From contig NZ_FOIU01000002.1 in NCBI RefSeq assembly GCF_900111495.1, positions 434,001-498,000 on the forward strand: DNA of 64,000 nt. The letters are read 5' to 3'. The notes below the pieces were generated by a model. It saw nothing but the letters and a program-made list of their open reading frames with translations. It did no database searches and was not told where the DNA came from. The DNA is from Chryseobacterium wanjuense (GTDB lineage Bacteria > Bacteroidota > Bacteroidia > Flavobacteriales > Weeksellaceae). The translations under genes were made by a program, and so were the position numbers. Shown here in pieces: positions 8,504-17,593 of the stretch. Each line of letters starts with the position of its first letter. Within the stretch, counting starts at the first letter, position 1.

Positions 8504-8929
8504 ATGGATAGATTAGCACAATTAAAACAATTCATCGGAAAAGAATTTGACCAGTCGCCATCGCCTTTCATGAAATGGCTGAATCCCATCATCCTTTCTG
8601 CAGAAGAAGGTCAGCTGGAATTTCAGTATACCATAAGACCGGAATGGCTGAACCCGATCGGAAATCTTCACGGAGGGGTTACGGCTGCCATTATCGACGA
8701 TGTCATTGGCGCTACGATGTTTTCTTTAAACGAAAATTCTTTCGTCACCACCATAAATAATGTCATTGATTATTTTTCAACTGCAAAAGAAAATGATAAT
8801 ATTGTAGCGGAAACTAAAATCATTAAAAGAGGTAAGCAATTTGTAAACGCGCAATGCGAAATATGGAACGCAGACAAAACACGCTTAATTGCGAGAGGAA
8901 CCTCTAATTTATTCAAAATCAATAATTAA
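8504..8929 (+). CDS. PaaI-type hotdog thioesterase
   Basis: 141-residue single hotdog domain with the PaaI signature GNLHGGVTAAIIDD (H56, D65/D66). It should hydrolyse an acyl-CoA thioester in the cytoplasm. It is 7 nt after the thiolase and 2 nt before the FabF-like gene, so it is translationally linked to both. The natural substrate cannot be read from the sequence. Confidence 0.87.
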   Translation: MDRLAQLKQFIGKEFDQSPSPFMKWLNPIILSAEEGQLEFQYTIRPEWLNPIGNLHGGVTAAIIDDVIGATMFSLNENSFVTTINNVIDYFSTAKENDNIVAETKIIKRGKQFVNAQCEIWNADKTRLIARGTSNLFKINN

Positions 8930-8931
8930 GT

Positions 8932-10173
8932 ATGAAAAGAGTTGTCATTACAGGTCTTGGCGCAGTGACGCCTTTGGGAAATAATGTTGAAGAATTCTGG
9001 CAAAACAGTATCAACGGAGTGAGCGGAGCCAATACCATCACCCATTTTGATACAGAAAAATTTAAAGTACATTTTGCTTGTGAGGTTAAAAATTTTGATC
9101 CAAAAGTTCATTTAACACACAACGAAATCAAAAAAAGTGATCTTTTTTCACAATATGCAATGTATTCTACAGCGGAAGCATTGAAAGATTCCGGGCTCGA
9201 ACTGGAAAATATGGATCCTTTCGACACCGGAGTAATCTGGGGAACCGGACAAGGCGGGATGTGGACTTTTGAAAGTGAAGTGATGAATTTCGCTGCAGGA
9301 GACGGAACACCGAGATTTAATCCGTTTTTCGTTCCGAAATTTATTGCGAATATGGCTTCCGGAATGATTTCTATGAAGTTTGGACTTCAGGGAATAAATT
9401 ATACCACGATTTCAGCATGTGCAACAGGAAATACCGCGATAATGGATGCTTTCAATTATATCCGTTTAGGAAAAGCGAAAGTAATCGTGAGCGGAGGTTC
9501 TGAAGCTGCGATTTCTCCGGCTTCTATTGGAGGTTTCTCGATTATGAAAGCAATGTCTACAAGAAATGATGATTTTGCAACCGCAAGTCGTCCTTACGAT
9601 GCAGACAGAGACGGTTTTGTAATGGGAGAAGGCGCAGGAGCTTTGATTTTGGAAGAATACGAACACGCCAAAGCAAGAGGAGCAAAAATCTACGCAGAAT
9701 TGGTGGGAGCCGCAATGACAGCCGATGCGTATCACATGACTGCGCCTCATCCGGATGGAGTTGGAGCGATAAAAGCAATGCAATTGGCTTTGAAAGAAGC
9801 GGAAATTAATACTGATGATATTGATTATATTAATCCTCACGCAACTTCTACTCCAATGGGAGACTTGGTGGAATTGAATGGTATTAATAAATTATTTAAA
9901 GGAAGCAAAAACCTTGATATCAGTGCTACAAAATCAATGACAGGTCACTTATTGGGTGCAGCAGGCGCAGCGGAAGCAATTCTTTCAATTAAGGCAATTG
10001 AAAATGGAATTATTCCACCCACGATTAACCTTCACAATATTGATGAAAATATTCCGAAGGATATTCATATTGTCTTTGGAGAAGCTAAGGAAAAGGATAT
10101 TAATTATGCTTTGAGTAATGCTTTTGGATTCGGAGGGCATAATGCGACTTTGATTTTTAAGAAGTTTTCTTAA
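8932..10173 (+). CDS. Beta-ketoacyl-ACP synthase II-like (FabF family)
   Basis: 413-residue condensing enzyme with the complete KAS triad: C163 (in TTISACATG), H303 (in NPHATSTP), and K334/H339 (in KSMTGHLLGAAG). It extends an acyl chain with malonyl-ACP. No acyl-carrier-protein, FabG or FabZ gene is adjacent, and it stands in a TetR-thiolase-thioesterase operon, so it may be an accessory synthase and not the housekeeping FabF. I therefore give no symbol. A symmetric terminator follows. Confidence 0.87.
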   Translation: MKRVVITGLGAVTPLGNNVEEFWQNSINGVSGANTITHFDTEKFKVHFACEVKNFDPKVHLTHNEIKKSDLFSQYAMYSTAEALKDSGLELENMDPFDTGVIWGTGQGGMWTFESEVMNFAAGDGTPRFNPFFVPKFIANMASGMISMKFGLQGINYTTISACATGNTAIMDAFNYIRLGKAKVIVSGGSEAAISPASIGGFSIMKAMSTRNDDFATASRPYDADRDGFVMGEGAGALILEEYEHAKARGAKIYAELVGAAMTADAYHMTAPHPDGVGAIKAMQLALKEAEINTDDIDYINPHATSTPMGDLVELNGINKLFKGSKNLDISATKSMTGHLLGAAGAAEAILSIKAIENGIIPPTINLHNIDENIPKDIHIVFGEAKEKDINYALSNAFGFGGHNATLIFKKFS

Positions 10174-10360
10174 TCTTTAATCTCTTTTAATTTCTCGCAG
10201 ATTGAGTAGGTTTTGCAGATGTTTGCGTAAAGACAGCCGCTCTGTTTGTCAACCTTGAAGGATCTCAATAGTCTTAATTATAATCAGTTTTAGATTTTTC
10301 CTTCGTCAGAATGACAATTGTAGCGGAAAAATTAGTGAAAGATCAATAATTAATATAAAT

Positions 10361-10393
10361 AAAAAAGCAGTCAAAAATTTGACTGCTTTTTTT
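10361..10393. terminator. Bidirectional terminator between convergent genes
   Basis: 15-nt perfect arms (10361-10375 and 10378-10392) with A-run on the left and T-run on the right. It serves the FabF-like gene on the + strand and the cupin-like gene on the - strand. Confidence 0.85.
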
Positions 10394-10432
10394 GAGAATA
10401 TCAATTAAATAATTTTAATTCAGAATAATTTT

Positions 10433-10813
10433 CTACATTGAATCTGCAATAAAAAAACTTTCTGCATTTTCTGCAAGAGGAATATAAAGCCTCTCCCACT
10501 GATCTCCGTCTTCTATTTCCCAGCTATGGCCTTTTCCTTCCACATCTTCAGCTAAAAGGATAACTCCGGGTTCTATAAGAAACGTTGAACCGTCGGTCAC
10601 CTTAAACCTAATCTTTCCTTTTAAAGTCACGACATATTGCCTTCTTGGAGCCGGATGATCTACCCTTTCCCATTCTTCAGTTTTATTGTTGAGCCAAAAA
10701 GTAGTGGTATTCATTGGTTTTAAAAGAGGAAGTTTTCCTTTTTCAAACCTACATGATCCATCTGCATCATTAAATAATCTTACCGCAGAAATAAATTCCG
10801 AATTGTCTTTCAT
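10433..10813 (-). CDS. Cupin-like protein of unknown function
   Basis: 126 residues. The middle (about 45-115) reads as a single cupin barrel: YVVTLKGKIRFKVTDGSTFLIEPGVILLAEDVEGKGHSW. No signal peptide is seen. The start is 1 nt after the stop of the L,D-transpeptidase gene, so the two are co-transcribed and probably translationally coupled. Substrate and role are unknown. Confidence 0.7.
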   Translation of the reverse strand: MKDNSEFISAVRLFNDADGSCRFEKGKLPLLKPMNTTTFWLNNKTEEWERVDHPAPRRQYVVTLKGKIRFKVTDGSTFLIEPGVILLAEDVEGKGHSWEIEDGDQWERLYIPLAENAESFFIADSM

Positions 10814-10814
10814 T

Positions 10815-11579
10815 TTAAATTGAAGATTTCAACCATTCCGATTTGGAAAGGTAATTCTGATCAGGGTAATAAATAAAAAGAAGGTTTCTTCCTTTAATTG
10901 TATTAATGATGGGCTGCGTAAGATCCCTCGGAACCGCAGGACAACCCCAGCTTCTTCCTATCCTTTTGTGCATCGCTGCAAAATCCTCGCTTACATAATC
11001 TGCACCGTGCATCACGATTGCTCTTCTGTAGGCTGCATCATTAAAGCCTTTATCCATTCCCAGTAATCTCAGCGAATATCCGTTATCACCATCATACGTA
11101 GCATCTGTGATATAAAATCCTAAGCTGCTTTGAAGTGAGCTGTCGGTATTTGAAAAATTCGTGGCAAATTCTTCCCCTGTATTTTTCCCGTGAGCTACCA
11201 GTGAATTGAATAAAACTTTTCTTTCTTCCGTATCAATTACCCAAAGTCTTTTTGAGTTGGAAGACATAGAAAAATCGCAGATAGTCAATAAATGCGAGTC
11301 TTGTTTTAATAATCCTGCTTTTTTCAGATTTTCAAAACCTGTTAAAGCCTTAAAAAAAACCTCCTCATTAAGTTCATGTCCCGGTTCAAATGCAATAGAT
11401 CTATATAATTCTTCTGATGAAGACACCTTATTTTCAGTGGTCGTCTCAGATTTCGTGTCGGTTAATCTTTCAATTTTTTTTGTACTGATTTCATTCTTTA
11501 CAATTGCCTTTTTTGGAGACAAATAGAATGATGTAGTTACCATGTAAACAATACCTAATAAGCTATAAAATCCTTTCAT
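10815..11579 (-). CDS. L,D-transpeptidase catalytic-domain protein (YkuD-like)
   Basis: 254 residues with an N-terminal hydrophobic segment (about 5-20) that should act as a signal or anchor. The C-terminal half carries the catalytic histidine H191 (in IVMHGADYV) and cysteine C213 (in GRSWGCPAVP) of the YkuD-type fold, in the variant family found in Bacteroidota and Proteobacteria. It probably modifies peptidoglycan crosslinks in the periplasm. It leads a two-gene operon with the cupin-like gene. Confidence 0.85.
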   Translation of the reverse strand: MKGFYSLLGIVYMVTTSFYLSPKKAIVKNEISTKKIERLTDTKSETTTENKVSSSEELYRSIAFEPGHELNEEVFFKALTGFENLKKAGLLKQDSHLLTICDFSMSSNSKRLWVIDTEERKVLFNSLVAHGKNTGEEFATNFSNTDSSLQSSLGFYITDATYDGDNGYSLRLLGMDKGFNDAAYRRAIVMHGADYVSEDFAAMHKRIGRSWGCPAVPRDLTQPIINTIKGRNLLFIYYPDQNYLSKSEWLKSSI

Positions 11580-11708
11580 TCAATATTATGTTAAATCCAA
11601 TTGAGTCAGCAAATTTATAAAAACATAATTATCGAGGCGTTATTATGGAAGAAAGTTTAACGCTAATTAAGAAACTTTAACTTATTGATTTTGTGAATTA
11701 AAGCACAA

Positions 11709-12152
11709 TTATTTTTGCGAATCCGGTACAAATTCCAGACTGATCGAGTTCATACAATACCGCAATCCTGTAGGTTTCGGGCCGTCATCAAAAACATGTC
11801 CCAAATGCGAATCACATCTTTTGCAGAGCACTTCTACCCTATCCATTCCGTATGCTAAATCTCTCTTATAATAGACACCTTCTTTATCTGCTTCAAAAAA
11901 ACTTGGCCATCCGCAGCTGCTGGAAAATTTTGAAGTCGAGCGGAATAAATGATTTCCGCAAACGGCACAGTAATATTCACCCACTTCATCAAATTCATTG
12001 TATTTTCCTGTAAAAGCTCGTTCTGTAGCAGCTTCCCTCGAAATCGCGTACAAATCCGGAGCTAGGATTTTTTTCCATTCTTCATTGGAAATATCGAGTT
12101 TTTTTGCATCTGTTTTGGAATAGTATGGATTGTTTTTTGCTTCGTTTTCCAT
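11709..12152 (-). CDS. msrB: Peptide-methionine (R)-S-oxide reductase
   Basis: 147-residue repair enzyme for oxidised methionine. Four zinc-binding cysteines are present in two CxxC pairs (C62/C65 in YYCAVCGNH and C110/C113 in LCKRCDSH). The catalytic cysteine is C133 in the invariant RYCMNSISLEF. CGWPSFF and HLGHVFDDGP are also intact. No signal peptide, so cytoplasmic. It appears to be transcribed alone. Confidence 0.95.
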   Translation of the reverse strand: MENEAKNNPYYSKTDAKKLDISNEEWKKILAPDLYAISREAATERAFTGKYNEFDEVGEYYCAVCGNHLFRSTSKFSSSCGWPSFFEADKEGVYYKRDLAYGMDRVEVLCKRCDSHLGHVFDDGPKPTGLRYCMNSISLEFVPDSQK

Positions 12153-12239
12153 AGAATTATTTTAAATATTTTTGATCATTAATTTAAATTCAACTATAAA
12201 ATTAAAGATTAACACATAAGTTTCCCTAAGATTAAATTT

Positions 12240-12350
12240 TATTACAAAGAAGAAAGCCTTAGCATTAAAAAAATCTTTGATTTTTTCTTACGTGATCTTT
12301 TTAAACTTAAAATTTAAATCTTCTTAAATGTTCTAATGTGTTTAAATTTT
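12240..12350. repeat. Dispersed intergenic repeat, AATCTTTGATT family, copy 2
   Basis: Core palindrome AAAAAATC-TTT-GATTTTTT at 12268-12286, within AT-rich sequence related to 4706-4830. Confidence 0.45.
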
Positions 12351-12402
12351 TCCCTGAATCTTTGTGGTTGAATTAAATAGTAAACTTCACAACCAAATTT
12401 AC

Positions 12403-12410
12403 TAAATTTG
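12403..12410 (+). promoter_or_regulatory. -7 promoter element of the DUF445 gene
   Basis: TAAATTTG lies only 5 nt before the ATG, so the transcript is probably leaderless or nearly so. Confidence 0.5.
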
Positions 12411-12415
12411 AGAAT

Positions 12416-13660
12416 ATGAATGATGAGGCAAAAAGAAAACAGCTAAGAAAATACAAAGCATTCGCCACCGGATTATTTCTACTGATGGCGGTGATTTTTG
12501 TGATTACCACAATTCTCCAAAAGAATAACGATTCCCACTGGATCGGCTATGTGCGTGCTTTTTCTGAGGCAGCGATGGTGGGGGCTTTGGCAGACTGGTT
12601 TGCCGTAACCGCCCTGTTCCGGCATCCGCTCGGATTACCGATTCCGCATACCAATCTGATCGAAAATAGCAAACAGAGATTAGGCGACAATCTGGGAAGC
12701 TTTGTGGTGAATAATTTTCTTTCGCCACAGAATATCCGACCTTACATTCAGAAAATAAAAATTTCCGGTTTCGTTGGAGAATGGTTGGGAAAAGAAAAAA
12801 ATCAGGAGGTTTTGATTAAAAATCTTTCGGATATTGTTTTAGATATTTTGAATAAACTGGATGATTCTACGGTAAGCGAATTTATCAGTAAAAAAGTGAC
12901 GGATATGACCGATAATATTAAGCTCAATAAAATTGTCGGAAACGGGATCAATTATATTTTAGAAAAAAACGATCATCAGAAAATCATCACCAATCTTTCT
13001 TCGCAGATAAAAAATTATATCATTGAAAACGATGAAATGATCCAAGACCGCGTGAAGAAAGGCAGTTATTCTTTTATTCCGGCTTTTGTTGATAATAAAA
13101 TTGCAGATAAAATTGCCAGCGGGCTTGCAGATTTTTTCAAAGAAATTGAGGAAGATCCTGAACACGAAATCAGAATGCTGATTACCAAAAAAATTCATGA
13201 ATTTTCAACAGATTTAAAAGAAGATCCAAAATGGGATGATGAATTCAAGACCATTAAAAATGACCTTCTGAAAGGGGATAAATTAGACGAGTATTCCATC
13301 GACATCTGGATTTCCATTAAAGAAACCTTAACGAAAGAACTACAGGAAAAAAACTCTTCATTAAAAAATTATATTTCTAAAAACCTGAATGAATTTTCAC
13401 AAAATTTAAAAACAGACGAAAATCTTCAAAATAAAATAGATCATTGGGTTCGTGTGACGGCTTATAAATATATTCTGAAAAACACCCATCAATTCGGCAA
13501 CCTCATCAGCTCTACCGTTGGAAACTGGCAGGGAAAAGAATTAAGTGAAAAACTGGAGCTGGAAGTTGGTAAAGACCTTCAGTTTATTCGGGTCAACGGA
13601 ACATTGGTCGGCGGGTTGGTCGGACTGCTTATTTATACCATCGCTCATTTTTTCCTCTGA
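12416..13660 (+). CDS. DUF445 family membrane protein
   Basis: 414 residues. One membrane segment near the N terminus (about 14-32, FATGLFLLMAVIFVITTIL) and one at the extreme C terminus (LVGGLVGLLIYTIAHFFL) flank a long, mainly helical charged region. The DUF445 hallmark near residue 50, AMVGALADWFAVTALFRHPL, is clear. The family is conserved in many bacteria but its function is unknown. 27 nt separate it from the following gene. Confidence 0.85.
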   Translation: MNDEAKRKQLRKYKAFATGLFLLMAVIFVITTILQKNNDSHWIGYVRAFSEAAMVGALADWFAVTALFRHPLGLPIPHTNLIENSKQRLGDNLGSFVVNNFLSPQNIRPYIQKIKISGFVGEWLGKEKNQEVLIKNLSDIVLDILNKLDDSTVSEFISKKVTDMTDNIKLNKIVGNGINYILEKNDHQKIITNLSSQIKNYIIENDEMIQDRVKKGSYSFIPAFVDNKIADKIASGLADFFKEIEEDPEHEIRMLITKKIHEFSTDLKEDPKWDDEFKTIKNDLLKGDKLDEYSIDIWISIKETLTKELQEKNSSLKNYISKNLNEFSQNLKTDENLQNKIDHWVRVTAYKYILKNTHQFGNLISSTVGNWQGKELSEKLELEVGKDLQFIRVNGTLVGGLVGLLIYTIAHFFL

Positions 13661-13687
13661 AAAACTTAAACCAAACTACAACCAACC

Positions 13688-14569
13688 ATGAAAAAAATCC
13701 TTACTTTATTATTTTGCTTAAACTTAACATTTTTCCTCTGTCAGAAAGTTGAACTAAAAAAAATAACAGATTCATCTCAGGTTTTTAAAGGAGAAATTGC
13801 AGGTGTTCCGGTTACCCTTCAATTGAAATTCAGTGGCATTGTTGATTGCCATCAGTATCAGCATTTTGTAGATGGTTGGTATTATTACGACAAATATCAA
13901 AAGAAAATTCCGCTGACCGGAGTTTATAATCTTGGCAATCTGTATCTTTTCAACTTTGGTGATAAACAAAAAAAGGCGTCTAAAGCTTTTAAAGAAAAAA
14001 TAACCCGCGATCTCATTGAAAAGTCAGACAGCATCGCAAAAACTTTAAAGTCTAAAGAAAGTCTGATTTTTGACAGAAATGATTCAAAAAAAGATGTTTC
14101 AGGAAATTTTCACTTTGCCAACAAAACCCTTTCTGCCAAATTATTCACCAAAGACACTCGAATTTACCGCTACAATAATTACCTCAGTATTCCGAATAAT
14201 AAACGGATAAATACCTATGATTTCATAAATGCAGCCGGTGGAAATGAGTTGATTTCCTATATTTCAGATTCAACCGGAAACCGGGTTTTGCTGTATTTTG
14301 AAGAACCTTCCAACTTTAATTATTGTGGAATGTGCGGAGCCAGCGATGGAGAAAAAGGCTACCGTGTTTTGTATTTCACAAAAGACTGGAACTATAAAAG
14401 TTATGAAGAATTCCTTACCGAAAGCTGTCTGGAAAATATTTACGACACCAAGTTTACAAAAAGCAAAGATTCTAAAATATTAAAATTCAATATCCAGAAG
14501 AACACGACGTCTCCGGCTTATACTTTGACGGTTGATGTGAAGAATGCTTCTGTAAAAAAATTGAGATAA
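13688..14569 (+). CDS. Secreted protein of unknown function
   Basis: 293 residues with a signal peptide (about 1-18, MKKILTLLFCLNLTFFLC). The remainder is Lys-rich without a motif I recognise; CGMCGAS near residue 215 is the only Cys cluster. It follows the DUF445 gene by 27 nt and ends at a shared terminator hairpin, so the two may form an operon. I do not recognise the family. Confidence 0.7.
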   Translation: MKKILTLLFCLNLTFFLCQKVELKKITDSSQVFKGEIAGVPVTLQLKFSGIVDCHQYQHFVDGWYYYDKYQKKIPLTGVYNLGNLYLFNFGDKQKKASKAFKEKITRDLIEKSDSIAKTLKSKESLIFDRNDSKKDVSGNFHFANKTLSAKLFTKDTRIYRYNNYLSIPNNKRINTYDFINAAGGNELISYISDSTGNRVLLYFEEPSNFNYCGMCGASDGEKGYRVLYFTKDWNYKSYEEFLTESCLENIYDTKFTKSKDSKILKFNIQKNTTSPAYTLTVDVKNASVKKLR

Positions 14570-14570
14570 C

Positions 14571-14606
14571 AATAAAGAGAGTATTTTACACTCTCTTTAT
14601 TTATTT
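14571..14606. terminator. Bidirectional terminator between convergent genes
   Basis: 12-nt perfect arms AATAAAGAGAGT and ACTCTCTTTATT around a 7-nt loop. It serves the secreted-protein gene and the pyrD transcript. The stop codon of the 47-residue ORF lies inside the hairpin. Confidence 0.8.
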
Positions 14607-14740
14607 TTCCTGAATATTTTTCTAAAAAGATTGGGATAAAAATCTTCCGTTCCTATTTTCATTTCTTTCGTCCCCGGAAACAAAAATTTCAACAGCGGAA
14701 TCAAAAATACGGTGAGTAAAACTAAGATTATAATATTCAT
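14597..14740 (-). CDS. 47-residue membrane peptide downstream of pyrD
   Basis: A short ORF that starts with ATG 10 nt after the pyrD stop. It encodes an N-terminal hydrophobic segment (MNIIILVLLTVFLIPLLKF) followed by FPGTKEMKIGTEDFYPNLF and a basic tail ending RKIFRKNK. This is the composition of a single-span small membrane protein with a cytoplasmic positive tail. It ends in the terminator, so it fills the 3' end of the pyrD transcript. Function unknown. Confidence 0.55.
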   Translation of the reverse strand: MNIIILVLLTVFLIPLLKFLFPGTKEMKIGTEDFYPNLFRKIFRKNK

Positions 14741-14750
14741 TGTATGAAAA

Positions 14751-15788
14751 TTATCTTGGTAAACGGCTTGCTCTCTTTAAAATCTCCTTATTGATATCGT
14801 TAATCAATTCCGGACCTTCGTAGATAAATCCTGTGTACAATTGAACCAAAGTCGCTCCTGCATCCAGTTTTTCTATCGCATCTTTTGCAGAGTGAATTCC
14901 GCCAACACCGATGATCGGAAAGGCTCTGTTGCTTCTATCAGAAAGATATTTGATCATTTTTGTACTTCTCTCACGGATAGGTTTTCCGCTTAGACCGCCA
15001 TTTCCAATTTGTTCTAAAACTTCAGGTGGCGTTTTCAGACCTTCCCGGTTTACCGAAGTATTGGAAACTACAATTCCGTCAATTTTTGTTTCGGCAATCA
15101 ATTCGATAATTTCATCAAGCTGATTATTATTCAAATCTGGAGCAATTTTCAGTAAAATAGGCTTCTGTACAGCTTTTGACTGATTGATTTTTTTAACTTC
15201 AGTAATTAATTCACGAAGATATTCTACATCCTCCAATTTAGCGTGGCTTCCCACATTTGGACAGCTTACATTCAGTACGAAATAATCGACGTAAGGATGT
15301 AGCCCTTCAAAACAATCCAGATAATCCTGGGTGTAATTTTCCGGACTTGTATCCGTATTTTTTCCGATGTTTCCACCGATGATGATTTTCCCTTTGTTAC
15401 CTTTCAGCTTTTCGATCGCAGCTTGAAGACCATCGTTGTTGAAGCCCATTCTGTTGATGATTCCACCATCTTCTATCAGACGAAATAATCTTTTTTTAGG
15501 GTTTCCAGCTTGCGCTCTGGGCGTTACCGTTCCTATTTCTACAAATCCGAAACCTAAATCTCCCAATTCATTAAACAACACAGCATTTTTATCAAAACCG
15601 GCTGCCAATCCTACAGGATTTTTAAATTTCAATCCGAAAACTTCTCTTTCCAGACGCTTGTCTTCAATAGGTTTTGGGAAAAATAATTTGGTAAGAAATC
15701 CAAAATTTTTAAGCATCGAAAAAGTAAAGTGATGAACTTCTTCGGGATCAAATTTGAAAAGGATCGGACGAATGAGCGACTTGTACAT
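14751..15788 (-). CDS. pyrD: Dihydroorotate dehydrogenase, membrane (class 2) type
   Basis: 345-residue FMN enzyme of pyrimidine synthesis that oxidises dihydroorotate to orotate. The N-terminal helix ([20 protein letters not shown]) is the membrane/quinone-binding extension of class 2 enzymes, and [25 protein letters not shown] and GVGGI motifs are present. The catalytic loop reads NVSCPN, so the base expected to be Ser in class 2 is Cys (C176), as in class 1 enzymes. A tiny membrane ORF follows in the same transcript. Confidence 0.92.
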   Translation of the reverse strand: MYKSLIRPILFKFDPEEVHHFTFSMLKNFGFLTKLFFPKPIEDKRLEREVFGLKFKNPVGLAAGFDKNAVLFNELGDLGFGFVEIGTVTPRAQAGNPKKRLFRLIEDGGIINRMGFNNDGLQAAIEKLKGNKGKIIIGGNIGKNTDTSPENYTQDYLDCFEGLHPYVDYFVLNVSCPNVGSHAKLEDVEYLRELITEVKKINQSKAVQKPILLKIAPDLNNNQLDEIIELIAETKIDGIVVSNTSVNREGLKTPPEVLEQIGNGGLSGKPIRERSTKMIKYLSDRSNRAFPIIGVGGIHSAKDAIEKLDAGATLVQLYTGFIYEGPELINDINKEILKRASRLPR

Positions 15789-15939
15789 TAAAAAAAAGTT
15801 TTACAAAAATACTCAATTTAAAATTAATCATGACTTAGCTTATGATATTTTATGTAAAAATGTTTTATAAGCATCATCTATAAAATATAAAATCAGAGAG
15901 ATATTTTTTTGGCACAAAGATTTCATTTTAATATTAAGG

Positions 15940-16140
15940 AGCTTTTTCCCGCTTTCCATTTCAATCTTTTTTTGCAAAAAAGGATTTTCATTTCAATCGG
16001 GGCTAGGGTTACTGTCGTTTATTTCAACATTATGAAATAACGCAAAGTTTTTCATTCCGTAGGAATCTAGACTCAAATTTTTCATCTGATTTTCTCATAC
16101 TATGCTTAGATTCTTCCAGGATGGCAAACGTGTTGGTAAT
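15940..16140. repeat. Intergenic region with two REP-like elements
   Basis: The 368-nt gap between two minus-strand genes holds no credible gene. 15948-16012, read on the minus strand, has the TAGCCCcGAT head, a central TTTTTTGCAAAAAA and a GCGGGAAAAAGCTCC tail seen in the element at 17150. 16048-16130 contains a degenerate inverted pair of the form CATTCCGTAGGAATCTAG ... TTAGATTCTTCCAGGATGG, related to 61004-61072. Confidence 0.5.
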
Positions 16141-16156
16141 AAAAAAACATAAAAAG

Positions 16157-16852
16157 CTAAGAATACGAACTCAAATCAAAATTCAAAATATCCCCTACTC
16201 TTTTGAACTCATCATCTATAGTGGCATTTACCGTAATTCTTTCGTTAGAAATAGGATGATTAAAAACCAATTGATGGGCGTGAAGCGTCATTTTGTTGAT
16301 GCTAAATGTTTGAAGCCACAATTTGTTTTGCTTATTGCAGCCATGCTTTCGACACCCTAAAATCGGATGTAAAATATGTTTAAAATGCTTTCTCAACTGA
16401 TGAAACCTTCCCGTTTCAGGAATGGCTTCTACCAAACAATATCTCGAAGTCTGATGTTTTAAAAAAGGTAAATCTATTTCCGAAGTCTGCAAACGATGAT
16501 AATAGGTAACGGCATTTTGTTTGACTTCATTTTCATTAACCAAATCATAATCAATTGTTTCCTCTTCTTTTGTCCAGCCACGAAGAATGGCCAGATATTT
16601 TTTTTCGACCTCTCGTGTCGCAAACTGATCACTCATTGCCCTCAAAGTCTCTTTATCTAAAGTGAAAAGCAAAACACCAGAAGTTTTTCGGTCTAATCGA
16701 TGTACAGGAAAAACTTTTTGTCCGATCTGCTTTTTCAATTCCTGAATAGCATAAGTATCTGCTTCTCCGGAATAAAAAGATTTATGAACCAATAATCCGC
16801 TGGGTTTATTGATGGCAATAAGATGTTCGTCGCGATAAAGAATTTCTAACAT
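16157..16852 (-). CDS. truC: RluA-family pseudouridine synthase, TruC-like
   Basis: 231 residues. The catalytic aspartate is D54 in the RluA motif HRLDRKTSGVLLF. INKPSGLLVH near the N terminus and GRFHQLRKHF near the middle are the other family signatures. There is no S4 domain. The short length and lack of an N-terminal extension match TruC (position 65 of some tRNAs) better than RluC/RluD. The gene is alone and ends in a REP-rich spacer. Confidence 0.8.
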   Translation of the reverse strand: MLEILYRDEHLIAINKPSGLLVHKSFYSGEADTYAIQELKKQIGQKVFPVHRLDRKTSGVLLFTLDKETLRAMSDQFATREVEKKYLAILRGWTKEEETIDYDLVNENEVKQNAVTYYHRLQTSEIDLPFLKHQTSRYCLVEAIPETGRFHQLRKHFKHILHPILGCRKHGCNKQNKLWLQTFSINKMTLHAHQLVFNHPISNERITVNATIDDEFKRVGDILNFDLSSYS

Positions 16853-17078
16853 TCGGCAAAATTAGAAATTTCAAATCTATTCGATAAAAGTCTTTGTTAA
16901 TTTTTGAATGTCCGTTTTTACAGTAATTTTTTTTGACGCAAAGTTCGCAAAGTCATTTTCCAATAAGTTTGCTTTTTTTTATGTTCGCAGAGCCGTTTCA
17001 CTTAGCAAAGTTTACCAAGAATTTTTCATTATTTTAATCGTGATTGATTTTTAATTTTTTCTTTGCTTTGGTAAGTAA

Positions 17079-17111
17079 AAACCTAACGGGTTTTGGAAAC
17101 CCGTTAGGTTT
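17079..17111. repeat. Perfect palindrome, AACCTAACGGGTTT family
   Basis: 15-nt perfect arms (17079-17093 and 17097-17111) around TGG. The sequence is a widespread flavobacterial intergenic palindrome (recalled). The right end is T-poor, so a terminator role is uncertain. Confidence 0.55.
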
Positions 17112-17149
17112 GAATGTTATCACAAAAATAGAAATTCCCGACTGATCTA

Positions 17150-17255
17150 GCCCTGATTGAACGGCATGTTTGAGCTCATTTTTTGTTTTTGGCGAAGCGG
17201 CTCCGCCGCTTCGCCAAAAACAAAAAATAGCGAGTAGTGAAAGCAGGTTCCCGGC
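17150..17255. repeat. REP/BIME-like element with 49-nt palindrome
   Basis: Starts with TAGCCCTGAT and ends with GCAGGTTCCCGGCTCCTG. Its centre (17179-17227) is a perfect palindrome with 23-nt arms around TCC, T-rich outside and GGCGAAGCGGC inside. A half copy lacking the palindrome's right arm is at 61478-61530 and a minus-orientation relative at 15948-16012. The 489-nt gap 16853-17341 otherwise holds nothing I can call. Confidence 0.65.
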
Positions 17256-17341
17256 TCCTGAAAAACTTTAATTCCTTAGATTTTGACAAGGGTCTCATTA
17301 AATTTCTTTACATTCGTAAAAAGACAATTAAGTCTAAAATT

Positions 17342-17542
17342 ATGGAAGAATATTCTAATTTTTTCGAATCACTAATAATCATTTCTATCATTATGGCTGC
17401 GCTTACATTAGCTGCTACAGATCCTAAAAAACATAAAATAATAAGGATAACTTTATTTGTTATTGCTGCTATTTTTTTGATTGCCGGTTTGGGCGGATAC
17501 TTTTTAATAACTGTATCTAATGTAGGTTCTTACCGATATTAA
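17342..17542 (+). CDS. Small two-span membrane protein
   Basis: 66 residues from the ATG chosen here. An in-frame upstream start runs back into the repeat element and is rejected. Two hydrophobic segments (about 9-25 and 36-57) flank a basic loop, TDPKKHKIIR. The gene ends 51 nt before glyS. No family is recognised. Moderate confidence because it is short and its promoter is unclear. Confidence 0.5.
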   Translation: MEEYSNFFESLIIISIIMAALTLAATDPKKHKIIRITLFVIAAIFLIAGLGGYFLITVSNVGSYRY

Positions 17543-17563
17543 TATTTTCCCGATAAAAAACAT

Positions 17564-17571
17564 TATTTTTG
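17564..17571 (+). promoter_or_regulatory. -7 promoter element of glyS
   Basis: TATTTTTG, matching TAnnTTTG, lies 22 nt before the glyS ATG. Confidence 0.5.
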
Positions 17572-17593
17572 CACTTCAGACGTTAAAAAAATT

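Noticed and set aside
16121..16360. Small + strand frame overlapping truC
   Set aside because: It lies mostly antisense to the pseudouridine synthase and begins inside a REP-like element.
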